A DNA stretch of 64,000 nucleotides from Paraburkholderia sprentiae WSM5005 (GTDB taxonomy: Bacteria; Pseudomonadota; Gammaproteobacteria; Burkholderiales; Burkholderiaceae): positions 868,001 to 932,000 of the forward strand of contig NZ_CP017561.2 in NCBI RefSeq assembly GCF_001865575.2, in the 5' to 3' direction. The notes below the pieces were generated by a model. It was given only the letters and a program-made list of their open reading frames with translations, was not told where the DNA came from and searched no databases. Of the stretch, positions 34,941-43,990 are shown in pieces. The translations under genes and the position numbers were made by a program. How positions within the stretch are numbered: position 1 is the first letter of the stretch; each line of letters opens with the position of its first letter.

Positions 34941-35432
34941 TCAAAGCGCGAGCCCAAGAAAGCGCGTGCCCTCGACGGGATTTTCGTAGTAGGGCGCGAT
35001 GTCGACGAACCCCGATCGCTCGTAAATGCGCTGGGCGAAACCGGTTTGCGGAACCGAGTCGAGCACCAGCGTCGAGAAGCCCAAGGTCTTTGCCTTGCGG
35101 ATCACCGACGTGACCAGCGCTTCTCCCAGAGACATCCCTCTGAATGCTTCGCGAACATAGAGCCGTTTGACTTCCGCGGTCTCGGCGGTATGACGAAGCA
35201 GGCCCACGCAACCGGCGAGCTCGCCGCCGGCGTCGGCGACGAAGAACATGCCGGATGGCAAGGTATAAACGCGTTCGAACGCGTCCATTTCGGCGTCGAA
35301 TCCACGGTACGACAGATCCATATCCAGCCAGCGGACATACTCGCGAATCACGGCGACGAGGTTGTGGGTATCGGCGGGCAAAACCGCTTCGCGGACGATC
35401 GGCGGCGTTTGCCTGGCGGCTCTCAGATCCAT
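34941..35432 (-). CDS. GNAT family N-acetyltransferase
   Basis: A 163-residue acetyl-CoA-dependent transferase. The core shows FFVADAGGELAGCVGLLRH, AEVKRLYVREAFRGMSLGEALVTSVIRKAKTLGF (acetyl-CoA pyrophosphate loop RGMSLGEAL, about 92-100), then LVLDSVPQTGFAQRIYERSGFVDI. The substrate is unknown. Its start overlaps the end of the cupin gene by ten bases, so the two are translationally linked. Confidence 0.92.
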   Translation of the reverse strand: MDLRAARQTPPIVREAVLPADTHNLVAVIREYVRWLDMDLSYRGFDAEMDAFERVYTLPSGMFFVADAGGELAGCVGLLRHTAETAEVKRLYVREAFRGMSLGEALVTSVIRKAKTLGFSTLVLDSVPQTGFAQRIYERSGFVDIAPYYENPVEGTRFLGLAL

Positions 35433-35824
35433 ACGTCGTTTTCGGCCGTTCTTTCGTTGGTCGTATCGCCGGTGTTGACGACGCCGCGCGGTTCGATCAG
35501 CAGCAGCTTGACTTCGGACTCGGCAAACGGCTTGTGCTCGACTCCCTTCGGCACCACAGCCAGTTCTCCCGGCGACAGGTCGATCGAGCGGTCACGGAAG
35601 TCGATGCGCAAGCGGCCTTCGAGGACGATGAACGTCTCGTCGGTGTCGGCATGCTGGTGCCAGAGGAAATCGCCGACTATCTTCACGACCTTGAACTGAT
35701 AGTCGTTCATTTCCGCAACGACGCGCGGCTGCCAGTGACCGTCGATCTGGCGGATCTTGTCGAGCAGATTGATGGTTCTATATTGGCCCCGTTGCTCGGG
35801 TGCCAGCTGGGAATCGGTGTGCAT
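35423..35824 (-). CDS. cupin domain protein
   Basis: A 133-residue single-cupin protein. The two motifs are WHQHADTDETFIVLEGRLRIDF (His, His, Glu metal ligands, about 55-76) and PGELAVVPKGVEHKP (distal His, about 84-98). Small cupins of this type are often isomerases, dioxygenases or sensors; no substrate is evident. ATG 35824 follows CGGAGC. It forms a two-gene unit with the GNAT gene and lies just downstream of an AraC-type gene on the same strand. Confidence 0.9.
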   Translation of the reverse strand: MHTDSQLAPEQRGQYRTINLLDKIRQIDGHWQPRVVAEMNDYQFKVVKIVGDFLWHQHADTDETFIVLEGRLRIDFRDRSIDLSPGELAVVPKGVEHKPFAESEVKLLLIEPRGVVNTGDTTNERTAENDVWI

Positions 35825-35906
35825 GGTCGCTCCGTTGGTGTGGTCCTGGAACACAGAGCATAGGCCGGCCGCTGGCGAGTGTCTTGAACGATCGTGCAAG
35901 CTCGCG

Positions 35907-36734
35907 CTAGCGGGTGCGCCGATCGCTGATCATCGCGAGCCAGCGTGCCGGAGGGATGCCGTATGCGTGGCGAAAATGTCGGGTCATGTGGCTCTGGTCC
36001 GCGAAGCCGGCGGCCGCCGCGGTGTCCGCGAGGCAAACGCCGCGCAGCATCATCGCGCGCGCCGCTTCGAGCCGGCGCATCACCAGGTAGTGATAGGGAC
36101 TGGTGCCGTAAAAGGTCCTGAAATCTCGAGACAGGTTCCAGCGATCCTGTCCGCTGACGGCGGCGAGTTCATCGAGCGTGACGGCGCGGGTGCACGACGC
36201 ATGCAGATATTCCCGCGCGCGCTGCGCCGCGGCGAAATCGGCGGATTTGCGCGTCGATCGCGCGCCCGACGCATGATTCAGCGCGAGCGCGAGACCGGCG
36301 AGGGCGTCGTCGCGTTCGAGCGGCTCCGCGTCGCCGCGCATCTGGCGCAGCGCGCTTTTCGTCGCCTCGAACAGGCGCGGATCGTTCGTGACACCGCCTT
36401 CGATGAACGGCAGTGCCTGGCCACCGAGCACTTGCTGGATGGCGGCGGGCTGCACGTAAATCATCTGATAACGAAAGCCGTCGTCCGTGCCGGCCTGACC
36501 GTCGTGCGCTTCGTCGGGATGCAGCACCATGGTCTGTCCGGGCAGGCTGGTGCGCAAGCCGCGCTGGTAATGGAAGCACTGGACGCCGGCGAGCGTCAGG
36601 CCGATCGCGTAGGTGTCGTGCCGATGCATGGAGTATGCGTTGCCGTGGAAAAACGCTTCGATGCGTTCCACTCCGCCGATGGGTTCCGAACGGGAAATCC
36701 AGTCGGATTGGAGCTGGCCGATGTCGCCGTCCAT
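35907..36734 (-). CDS. AraC family transcriptional regulator
   Basis: A 275-residue regulator. The N-terminal cupin-like sensing domain (about 25-170) shows HRHDTYAIGLTLAGVQCFHYQRG and HPDEAHDGQAG. The C-terminal double helix-turn-helix (about 175-270) shows LDELAAVSGQDRWNLSRDFRTFYGTSPYHYLVMRRLEAAR and CLADTAAAAGFADQSHMTRHFRHAYGIPPARW. It likely activates or represses the cupin-GNAT pair, whose start is 80 bases downstream of its stop, or an unlinked target. The effector is unknown. Confidence 0.93.
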   Translation of the reverse strand: MDGDIGQLQSDWISRSEPIGGVERIEAFFHGNAYSMHRHDTYAIGLTLAGVQCFHYQRGLRTSLPGQTMVLHPDEAHDGQAGTDDGFRYQMIYVQPAAIQQVLGGQALPFIEGGVTNDPRLFEATKSALRQMRGDAEPLERDDALAGLALALNHASGARSTRKSADFAAAQRAREYLHASCTRAVTLDELAAVSGQDRWNLSRDFRTFYGTSPYHYLVMRRLEAARAMMLRGVCLADTAAAAGFADQSHMTRHFRHAYGIPPARWLAMISDRRTR

Positions 36735-37068
36735 ACACTCTCCAGTTCGGTTTGTCCGATCCGCGGGAATATCGCGGTCGGTTCATTGTACCGATGTGAC
36801 GCGTTTACACGCATGGCATGCGCGATAGTGCGACCGACGTCAGTGTCTCGTCGCGGGTCGTTGGTGCCGGCCGCTCCATTAACCGTGGCACGAGCTTTGA
36901 CTTTTTCCCCAGCCCAAAAATGAGGCAGAATCGATCGTGCTACGCGCTGCGCGACGCACATCGTTTGCGTCTCAACGTTGCGCCGCGGCCAGATCGACGT
37001 TTATGCATCCAGCCCAGCCCGCACCACGCGCGCGACATGCCTTTCAACTGCCCGCCCGGAGCCCAGCA
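36735..37068. other. divergent regulatory region between araC-type gene and icd
   Basis: A 334-base gap serves two divergent genes. It includes TTGTACCGATGTG near 36786 and a TGGCAC-N5-TTGAC stretch at about 36885-36900. The latter resembles a sigma-54 element but lacks the essential GC at -12, so I do not call it a promoter. The open frame before icd (36937-37068) is probably not translated. Confidence 0.4.
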
Positions 37069-39309
37069 ATGACGACCCAGCGACCGACCATCATCTACAC
37101 CCTCACCGACGAGGCCCCGCTGCTCGCGACCGCCGCGTTCCTGCCAATCATCCGGAGCTTCACGGCGCCGGCCGGCATCGAGGTGCAGACCAGCGACATT
37201 TCGGTCGCGGGCCGCATCCTCGGCGAGTTCCCCGAGTGTCTGACCGAAGCGCAACGGGTGCCCGACAACCTCGCGGAACTCGGTCGCCTGACGTCGTTGC
37301 CCGACACCAACATCATCAAGCTGCCCAACATCAGCGCATCGGTGCCGCAACTGACGAGCGCGATCAGGGAACTGCAGGCGAAAGGCTACAAGGTGCCCGA
37401 CTATCCGGAAGATCCAAAGACGGACGAACAGAAGGCGATCCGTCAACGCTACTCGAAGTGTCTCGGCAGCGCGGTGAACCCGGTGCTACGCGAAGGCAAT
37501 TCGGACCGTCGCGCGCCGGCCGCGGTGAAGAACTACGCGCGCAAGCATCCGCACAGCATGGCCGAATGGAGCATGGCGTCGCGCACGCACGTCGCGCACA
37601 TGCGGCACGGCGACTTCTATCACGGTGAAAAATCGATGACGCTCGACCGCGCGCGCGACGTGAAGATGGAACTCGTCACGAAGCACGGCAAGACGATCGT
37701 GCTGAAGCCGAAGGTCGCGCTGCAGGACGGCGAGATCATCGACAGCATGTTCATGAGCAGGAAGGCGCTGCTCGCGTTCTATGAAGAGCAGATGGAAGAC
37801 GCGCGCAAAACCGGCATGATGCTGTCGCTGCACGTGAAGGCGACGATGATGAAGGTGTCGCACCCAATCGTCTTCGGCCACGCGGTGAAGGTGTTCTACA
37901 AGAACGCGTTCGCGAAGCACGGCAAGCTGTTCGACGAACTCGGCGTGAACGTCAACAACGGACTCGCCAATCTTTACGAGAAGCTCGAGACGCTGCCGGA
38001 ATCGCAGCGCGAGGAAGTCATCCGCGACCTGCACGCGTGCCACGAACATCGTCCGGAATTGGCGATGGTCGATTCGGCGAAGGGCATCTCGAACCTGCAT
38101 GCGCCGAACGACGTGATCGTCGACGCGTCGATGCCGGCGATGATCCGCCTCGGCGGCAAGATGTATGGCGCCGACGGTCGTCCGAAAGATACCAAGGCGG
38201 TGATCCCCGAGAGCACCTTCGCGCGTATCTACCAGGAGATGATCAACTTCTGCAAGACCAACGGCGCGTTCGATCCGGTCACGATGGGCACCGTGCCGAA
38301 CGTCGGCCTGATGGCGCAGAAGGCGGAAGAATACGGCTCGCACGACAAGACCTTCGAAGTGCCCGAGGACGGCGAGGCGCGCATCGTCGATCTCGCGAGC
38401 GGCGAGGTGCTGCTCACGCAGAACGTCGAGCAGGGCGACATCTGGCGCATGTGCGAGGTGAAGGACGCGGCGATCCGCGATTGGGTCAAACTCGCGGTCA
38501 CGCGCGTGCGCAATTCCGGCACGCCCGCGGTGTTCTGGCTCGATCCGTATCGTCCGCACGAAGCGGAGCTGATCAGGAAGGTCGAGACCTACCTGAAGGA
38601 TTACGACACCACGGGTCTCGACATCCAGATCATGTCGCAGGTACGCGCGATGCGTTACACGCTCGAGCGCGTGGTGCGCGGGCTCGATACGATCTCGGTC
38701 ACCGGCAACATCCTGCGCGATTATCTGACCGACCTGTTCCCGATCATGGAGCTTGGCACCAGCGCGAAGATGCTGTCGATCGTGCCGTTGATGGCGGGCG
38801 GCGGCATGTACGAGACCGGCGCGGGCGGTTCGGCGCCGAAGCACGTCAAGCAGCTCGTCGAAGAGAACCATCTGCGCTGGGACTCGCTGGGCGAATTTCT
38901 CGCGCTCGCGGCGTCGCTCGAAGAACTGGGCATCAAGACCGGCAACGACAAAGCGAAGATCCTCGCGAAGACGCTCGACACCGCGACCGGCAAGCTGCTC
39001 GACAACAACCGCAGCCCGAGCCCGAAGACCGGCGAGCTCGACAATCGCGGCAGCCAGTTCTATCTGGCGATGTACTGGGCACAGGAGCTGGCCGCGCAAA
39101 CGGACGATGCGGCGCTCGCCGCGCAGTTCGCGCCGCTCGCGACGCAACTGACCGCCAACGAGCAGGTGATTGTCGCGGAGCTGGCCTCGGTGCAGGGCGC
39201 GCCCGCGGACATCGGCGGCTATTACATGCCGGACGCCGACAAGCTCGATGAGGTGATGCGGCCGAGCCGCACCTTCAACGAGGCGCTGAAGGCGGTTCAC
39301 GTCGCGTAA
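37069..39309 (+). CDS. icd: NADP-dependent isocitrate dehydrogenase, monomeric type
   Basis: A 746-residue enzyme converting isocitrate to 2-oxoglutarate with NADP+, in the TCA cycle. The size and sequence ([71 protein letters not shown], then [33 protein letters not shown]) are of the large monomeric class, unrelated in length to the 420-residue dimeric type. ATG 37069 is chosen because homology begins at [12 protein letters not shown]; the frame is open from 36937. It is transcribed alone, convergent with the stator operon. Confidence 0.97.
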   Translation: MTTQRPTIIYTLTDEAPLLATAAFLPIIRSFTAPAGIEVQTSDISVAGRILGEFPECLTEAQRVPDNLAELGRLTSLPDTNIIKLPNISASVPQLTSAIRELQAKGYKVPDYPEDPKTDEQKAIRQRYSKCLGSAVNPVLREGNSDRRAPAAVKNYARKHPHSMAEWSMASRTHVAHMRHGDFYHGEKSMTLDRARDVKMELVTKHGKTIVLKPKVALQDGEIIDSMFMSRKALLAFYEEQMEDARKTGMMLSLHVKATMMKVSHPIVFGHAVKVFYKNAFAKHGKLFDELGVNVNNGLANLYEKLETLPESQREEVIRDLHACHEHRPELAMVDSAKGISNLHAPNDVIVDASMPAMIRLGGKMYGADGRPKDTKAVIPESTFARIYQEMINFCKTNGAFDPVTMGTVPNVGLMAQKAEEYGSHDKTFEVPEDGEARIVDLASGEVLLTQNVEQGDIWRMCEVKDAAIRDWVKLAVTRVRNSGTPAVFWLDPYRPHEAELIRKVETYLKDYDTTGLDIQIMSQVRAMRYTLERVVRGLDTISVTGNILRDYLTDLFPIMELGTSAKMLSIVPLMAGGGMYETGAGGSAPKHVKQLVEENHLRWDSLGEFLALAASLEELGIKTGNDKAKILAKTLDTATGKLLDNNRSPSPKTGELDNRGSQFYLAMYWAQELAAQTDDAALAAQFAPLATQLTANEQVIVAELASVQGAPADIGGYYMPDADKLDEVMRPSRTFNEALKAVHVA

Positions 39310-39376
39310 CGCAAAGCGAAGCGAACTGAAGCGAAGGCGAGCCGCCGGCGGCCGGCTCGTCGTGGGCAAAGCCCGC

Positions 39377-39402
39377 GAATGCTGCCAACGAATGCTGCCA
39401 AC
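39377..39402. repeat. 13-base tandem duplication
   Basis: GAATGCTGCCAAC occurs twice in direct succession between the icd stop and the end of the motB-like gene. It is a short local duplication without evident function. Confidence 0.8.
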
Positions 39403-39410
39403 CAACGCGT

Positions 39411-40097
39411 TCAGTACTGCACGACGATCGCGACCCGCCGATTCGCCGCTCGCGCGGCGGCATCATCGCCCGCGATCAGCGGGAAATTGTCCGCCCGCCC
39501 GATCGCGGCCAGCCGATGCGGTTCGATCCCACGCTCGACCAGATACCTGACCACCGCTCCGGCGCGAGCCGACGACAGCTCCCAGTTGGACGCATACTTC
39601 GCGGTCGAAATCGGCACACTGTCGGTATGTCCTTCGACGAGCACATTCCCCGTCGAATCCTTTTGCAGTACCTGCGCGATCTGATTCAGTACCTCGAACG
39701 AATCGGGCAGCAGCCGCGCGTCGCCGGCGTTGAACAGGATCTTCGCGTTGACGGCGATTTCGACGCCGTGCGGCACCTCCGTCACCGTGATCAGCCCTTT
39801 CTCGCGCAGCGCATCGAGCAATGCGCTCAGTTGCTTATGCGCATCCTGTTGGGCGCCGCCTGCCGGTGCGGGCACGCTGTGCTGCGCCGTTTGTGTTTCG
39901 AGCGTCTGATACCTGAGCTCGAGTTGCCTCGATTTCGCCAACTGCAACGCATACAGCGCGAGGAACAGCACCATCATCGTCGTGATGAGGTCCGCGTACG
40001 AGATCAGCCAGCGGCCGCCCTCGGTGCCTTCGCCGCCGGGTTCGGCGTGATCGTCCGCGCCGCTGGCGAGGCGCTTGGTGCCAGACGTCGTTTGCAT
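39411..40097 (-). CDS. MotB-like stator subunit (OmpA-domain flagellar motor protein)
   Basis: A 228-residue inner-membrane protein. A single N-terminal helix carries the MotB proton-path motif WLISYADLITTMMVLFLALYAL with Asp36. A linker follows (about 55-100), then an OmpA-like peptidoglycan-binding domain: LVEGHTDSVPISTAKYASNWELSSARAGAVVRYL and AANRRVAIVV. It would form the ion-conducting stator with the MotA-like protein encoded 59 bases upstream. It resembles MotD of Pseudomonas. No flagellar genes are nearby; the partner upstream is a cNMP-binding/FliG-like protein, so its role may not be flagellar. Confidence 0.93.
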   Translation of the reverse strand: MQTTSGTKRLASGADDHAEPGGEGTEGGRWLISYADLITTMMVLFLALYALQLAKSRQLELRYQTLETQTAQHSVPAPAGGAQQDAHKQLSALLDALREKGLITVTEVPHGVEIAVNAKILFNAGDARLLPDSFEVLNQIAQVLQKDSTGNVLVEGHTDSVPISTAKYASNWELSSARAGAVVRYLVERGIEPHRLAAIGRADNFPLIAGDDAAARAANRRVAIVVQY

Positions 40098-40156
40098 ACG
40101 TGATAGGTCCGATTCGAATGACAGCGCGCCGCTGAGCCACGCGCCCTATGACAGGT

Positions 40157-40921
40157 TTAGGCCAGCGACTCCGCCGCGCGTCCGCGCACTTCGCCTGTCA
40201 GGCGCGTCTCGATCGTATGCGGCGACTCCTTGCGCGAAATCGCGAGCAGTCCGTCGAGATAAAGCCGGCGAAACCGCACTTCACTGTCGACCTGCGCCTG
40301 GAGCTTGCCGTACAGCGGCAGAAACACCAGATTCGCGAGCGCGAGACCATACAACGTGGCGACGAACGCCGTCGCGATCCCCGAGCCGAGTTGCGCCGGG
40401 TCGAGAATGTGATTGGTGACCTGGATCAGCCCGAGCACCGAGCCGAGAATGCCGAAGGTCGGCGCATAGCCGCCCGCCTGCTGCCACACGCGCGCCGCCG
40501 CCATGTGATTGCGCGCATACGCATCGAGCTCGCGCTGCAGCGCATCTTCGAGCACGGCGGTCGATACGCCGTTCGCGAGCAGTTCGAGCCCGCGTCTGGC
40601 GAACGGATGAATGCCGCTGACATCCATCGATTCGAACGCGAGCAGGCCGTTGAGCTTCGCCTGGTCACCCCATTCGAGCAGATCCGACAGGCTCTTCCGG
40701 TCCACCTGCCGTGCGCGCGTGAACGCGAGGCCGAGCAGCTTCACCGCGTCGAAAAAACGTGCCCACGTGTTCTGGATCATCACCGCGCCGAGCGTGCCGC
40801 CGAGCACGATGACGAACGCCTCGTACTGGAACAGCGTCAGAAAATGCCCGCCTTCGAGCGCGAAGCCAAAAACGATTGCCGCTCCACCGAACAGCACACC
40901 GAATAACGTCAACAGATCCAT
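40157..40921 (-). CDS. MotA-like stator subunit (MotC-type)
   Basis: A 254-residue inner-membrane protein with four helices: about 4-22, 32-50, 150-170 and 182-205. The two functional prolines of MotA are in place (Pro154 in GGYAPTFGILGSVLGLI, Pro202 in LVFLPLYGKL), and the large cytoplasmic loop (52-148) holds charged residues (HPFARRGLELL) of the rotor-contact region. Start 40921 follows CGAGGAAAA. It is the middle gene of the operon. Together with the MotB-like protein it should conduct protons and exert force on a FliG-type partner. Confidence 0.93.
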   Translation of the reverse strand: MDLLTLFGVLFGGAAIVFGFALEGGHFLTLFQYEAFVIVLGGTLGAVMIQNTWARFFDAVKLLGLAFTRARQVDRKSLSDLLEWGDQAKLNGLLAFESMDVSGIHPFARRGLELLANGVSTAVLEDALQRELDAYARNHMAAARVWQQAGGYAPTFGILGSVLGLIQVTNHILDPAQLGSGIATAFVATLYGLALANLVFLPLYGKLQAQVDSEVRFRRLYLDGLLAISRKESPHTIETRLTGEVRGRAAESLA

Positions 40922-40986
40922 AGTTTTCCTCGAACGGCGCCGCACTCGCGCTTGCGCGTATCAGCAACGGCGCGCCGTCAAACCGC

Positions 40987-42237
40987 TTAGCGCGCGGCGT
41001 CCTGCAGCGCCGCGAGCGGCGCGGGCGGTGCCTTCAGCGTCTTCACCGCGTCGAGCAGCCGTTGCTCGATGTCGCTAATTTCGACCGTATCGATCTTGAT
41101 ATCGCGCCGCATCACCCACGACACCTCGTTGCGGCGCACTTCGGTCATCACCGACAGCAGGCGCTCCGCCACCGGCCGGCCGTCGACGCTCGCGAGCAGC
41201 TTGGCGAGATCGTACGTATCGAAGCCACTGACGACGTCGAACAGCGTGCGCTGGTCGACGAACGCGAGATCGTCGAGCGAATTCAGCGCGCCGCTCTGGC
41301 GCGTCGTGCGCCGCGAGAAATACGCGACACCTTGCTGCTCGACATAGGTCAGTACCTTCGACTTACGGAAGGCGAAGACCTCGTCGGCGATCTCGCCGTG
41401 CGACAGCTTGTTCAGAATCAACGTCTTGTCGACGCCGATCAGCGCTTCCAGATCGGTCAGCTCGATCAGTTCGAGCTCGCTGCTCACCGCGATATCGAGC
41501 TCGCTGTCCGCAACCTGCTGCGCGCGATCGACGATGCGCGCGGCGTCGAACGTGACGACCTGGCGCGCGGCCGCGCCGTCATACGCCGAGTATTCGGTCG
41601 ACACGTTACCGAGTTGCCCCGGCTGCGCGGCCTCGATCGTCACGAGGTTGAGCTTCTCCATCCGCTTGAGCATCGCCATCACGTGCGGACGCGAATGGCC
41701 GGCAATCGCGCGGCACTTCTTGATCACTTCGACGAGCGGCACCGAGATTTCCTCGGCCTGCGCTTGCAGTGGACGGCGTCCCCAACTGTCGTTCGCCTCG
41801 CGCCGTTCGCCGTGCGACATCAGCGTCAGCACGTGCGCATACGACAGCACGCCGGGGAGAAAATCGGCGTGCGTATAGGTTGCGAGCAGATCGTCCTTGC
41901 GCTTCACGCGACGAATCAGCGTGCGCGTGATATGGCGCAGCAGCGGCGACACGCGTTCGATCTCGTCATCGAGCACGCTGGCCGGCACGACGGTCAGTTG
42001 ACAGAACGTCAGCGCCTTCGCGGTATTGCTGCGCGGCTCGGCAGCAAGCAACGCGGCTTCACCGAAAAATTCGCCTCGGCCGAGCGTCGCGACGACGACC
42101 TTCTTGTCGTCGCAGCGAGTGGAAAGCTCGACCTTGCCTTCCGTGATCAGAAAAACGACGGGCTCACCCGAGTAGCCCTCGGAATAGATGACCTCGCCGG
42201 GCGCCGCTGTGCGCGTCCACGACTGTTGACGATTCAA
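40987..42237 (-). CDS. cyclic-nucleotide-binding / winged-helix-like / FliG C-terminal-like fusion protein
   Basis: A 416-residue soluble protein. Residues about 8-110 are a cNMP-binding domain with phosphate cassette GEFFGEAALLAAEPRS (Glu60, Arg69). Residues about 160-205 look like a Crp-type winged helix (EVIKKCRAIAGHSRPHVMAMLKRMEKLNLVTIE). Residues about 318-402 resemble the FliG C-terminal motor domain (SLDDLAFVDQRTLFDVVSGFDTYDLAKLL, then RDIKIDTVEISDIEQRLLDAVKTL). I use TTG 42237 because AGGGG lies 8 bases before it and the domain starts there; ATG 42315 would add 26 unconserved residues. It heads the operon with the MotA- and MotB-like genes (65-base gap) and probably links cAMP or c-di-GMP sensing to that stator. 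The domain reading is by motif only. Confidence 0.88.
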   Translation of the reverse strand: MNRQQSWTRTAAPGEVIYSEGYSGEPVVFLITEGKVELSTRCDDKKVVVATLGRGEFFGEAALLAAEPRSNTAKALTFCQLTVVPASVLDDEIERVSPLLRHITRTLIRRVKRKDDLLATYTHADFLPGVLSYAHVLTLMSHGERREANDSWGRRPLQAQAEEISVPLVEVIKKCRAIAGHSRPHVMAMLKRMEKLNLVTIEAAQPGQLGNVSTEYSAYDGAAARQVVTFDAARIVDRAQQVADSELDIAVSSELELIELTDLEALIGVDKTLILNKLSHGEIADEVFAFRKSKVLTYVEQQGVAYFSRRTTRQSGALNSLDDLAFVDQRTLFDVVSGFDTYDLAKLLASVDGRPVAERLLSVMTEVRRNEVSWVMRRDIKIDTVEISDIEQRLLDAVKTLKAPPAPLAALQDAAR

Positions 42238-42602
42238 TGTAATTCCCCTGCAGCGCGGTTTTGTAGTTGCAGCTGCGCGACGCGACGCAATTGCGTCGCA
42301 TGGGTCGGCAGCCATTGCCTGTACGCCCGTTTACGACATCGCGGCAGGGACTCTTTAACGGGCCAAGGAGGGCAGGACTGCGAGGAAGCGCGCCGCAAAC
42401 CGCGCTGCAGATGGGAAGAACGGCGACAAAACGATCGGTGAATCGTTTGCGCGTGGCGTGATGGCGCAATATGCCGCGACATAGCGGCCGTCAAAATTTT
42501 TTGTTGATGCAGTTCGAAAACGTTTGCGCGACATCGCGCGCCGCAGCGAATGCTATGCTCTCGGTCGACCGAAATAGTGCGCCCACGGCGCGACATCCAC
42601 AC
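42238..42602. other. divergent upstream region of the stator operon and the methyltransferase-like gene
   Basis: A 365-base gap between divergent genes. It contains an AT-rich island at 42490-42512 (AAAATTTTTTGTTGATG) and a TATGCT hexamer near 42555 that could be a -10 for the plus-strand gene. No RNA gene or repeat is evident. Confidence 0.4.
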
Positions 42603-43538
42603 ATGACGAAACTGATCAAACGCGCTTCGGCCGAGGCGCGCGCTTTCCGCCACCGGGACGCCGAAGTCCACGGCGGTAAGCAGAAAATGGCGCGCAAACC
42701 GGCGCCGAAAGCCGCACGCAACGCGAGCCGCGCCGTCGACAATGACATTCACGACGCACCGCGAATCGAAACACCGCGCAAACCGCGTTTTGCGCCAGTG
42801 ACGTTCTCCGAAGAGGGCGGCGTGCGCTACCTGCATTTCGGCACGGAATGGGTGCAAGGCGCGATGCGTCTGCGCAAGCCCGATCACATCGAACTCGAAT
42901 ACGCGCAGCAGATGATGGCGTGGCTGCTGTTCCTCGAAACGCCGAAGCGCATCGTGCAGCTCGGCCTGGGCGCCGCGTCGCTGACCAAGTTCGCGCACCG
43001 CTTTCTGAAGAGCGCGAAGGTCGAAGCCGTCGAACTGAATCCGGCGGTCGTCGTGGCCGCGCGCACGATGTTCGGGCTGCCGTCCGACGACGCGCGTCTG
43101 AGCGTGCACGAAACCGATGCGTGGGACTTCGTCAATGACAGCGCGAACCACGGCACCATCGGCGCACTGCAGATCGACGTCTACGACGCGACCGCGCGCG
43201 GCCCGGTGCTCGACAGCGTGGGCTTTTACCGCGCGGCGCGCGCGTGTCTGACCGACGCGGGCATCGTCACGGTGAATCTGTTCGGCGACCATCCGAGCTT
43301 CGTGCGCAACATGAAGCGTCTGAACGAAGCCTTCGACGGCCGCGTCGTCGCGCTGCCCGAAGTGCACGATGGCAACCGCATCGTGATCGCGTTCTCGGGC
43401 CCCGCGCTCGACGTGCCGTTCGCCGCGCTCGAGGGGCGCGCGAAGCTGATCGAAGCCGAGCTCGGCTTGCCGGCGCGCAAGTGGATCAAGGGCCTGCGCG
43501 AATCGACAGGGCAGACGGGCGCATCGTTCGCGATCTGA
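42603..43538 (+). CDS. spermidine-synthase-like methyltransferase-fold protein
   Basis: A 311-residue protein. A basic N-terminal tail (about 1-60, Lys/Arg/Ala-rich) precedes a Rossmann domain of the spermidine synthase family: RYLHFGTEWVQGAMRLRKPDHIELEYAQQMMAWLLF (about 80-115), QLGLGAASLTKFAHRFLKSAKVEAVELNP (about 120-148), and QIDVYDATARGPVLDSVGFYRAAR (about 190). The missing canonical putrescine-site residues make polyamine synthesis uncertain; many Burkholderia copies are annotated only as fused or spermidine-synthase-like. Start 42603 follows the AT-rich gap. Confidence 0.85.
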   Translation: MTKLIKRASAEARAFRHRDAEVHGGKQKMARKPAPKAARNASRAVDNDIHDAPRIETPRKPRFAPVTFSEEGGVRYLHFGTEWVQGAMRLRKPDHIELEYAQQMMAWLLFLETPKRIVQLGLGAASLTKFAHRFLKSAKVEAVELNPAVVVAARTMFGLPSDDARLSVHETDAWDFVNDSANHGTIGALQIDVYDATARGPVLDSVGFYRAARACLTDAGIVTVNLFGDHPSFVRNMKRLNEAFDGRVVALPEVHDGNRIVIAFSGPALDVPFAALEGRAKLIEAELGLPARKWIKGLRESTGQTGASFAI

Positions 43539-43613
43539 GCGACGCGATCCGGCGGGCGTCGTCGATCCGGCCGACGCCTTGTCCCACGCCAGTGCGCCTC
43601 GGGTCCGCCCTGC

Positions 43614-43641
43614 TTGACCGGGCGTTCGCCACTCCTATACT
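43614..43641 (+). promoter_or_regulatory. sigma-70 promoter of the DUF3311-mctP operon
   Basis: TTGACC (43614-43619) and TATACT (43636-43641) are spaced by 16 bases. Transcription would start near 43648, about 100 bases before the first gene. Confidence 0.7.
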
Positions 43642-43750
43642 CTTTCGAAGCTTTCGGGGCGCCCGTGGCTAACGCGGGACGACCACCCGCTGAGTTCCAC
43701 CTGCCATCGACCGCGGGCAGACAAATTCTAAATAGGAAACAGGAGACGTC

Positions 43751-43990
43751 ATGGCTCACGACGCCGACGTGAAGAAGGCCAGCAAGCACTGGCTCTGGCT
43801 ATTGCTGCTACCCTGGATCGCGATGATCTGGGTACCGTCCTACAACCGGATCGAGCCGCAACTGTTCGATTTCCCGTTTTTCTACTGGTATCAGCTGCTG
43901 TGGGTGCTGATCAGCGCGGTCATCACCGCGTTCGTCTACTCGAAGACCCGGTCCCGCTATACCGGTCGCCCGAACGGGGGCGCGCAATAA
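43751..43990 (+). CDS. DUF3311 small membrane protein
   Basis: A 79-residue protein with two helices (HWLWLLLLPWIAMIWVPSYN and FFYWYQLLWVLISAVITAFVY) joined by NRIEPQLFDFPFFYW, the DUF3311 signature. These proteins are encoded just before MctP-type symporters and are thought to be accessory subunits. CAGGAG precedes the ATG. Its TAA overlaps the mctP ATG (TAATG). Confidence 0.95.
   Translation: MAHDADVKKASKHWLWLLLLPWIAMIWVPSYNRIEPQLFDFPFFYWYQLLWVLISAVITAFVYSKTRSRYTGRPNGGAQ

Noticed and set aside
36885..36900. Sigma-54-like TGGCAC-N5-TTGAC element upstream of icd
   Set aside because: The essential GC dinucleotide at -12 is missing.
39411..42237. Zorya-type anti-phage system
   Set aside because: The MotA/MotB-like proteins have ordinary stator lengths, and no ZorC, ZorD or ZorE helicase/nuclease genes are adjacent.
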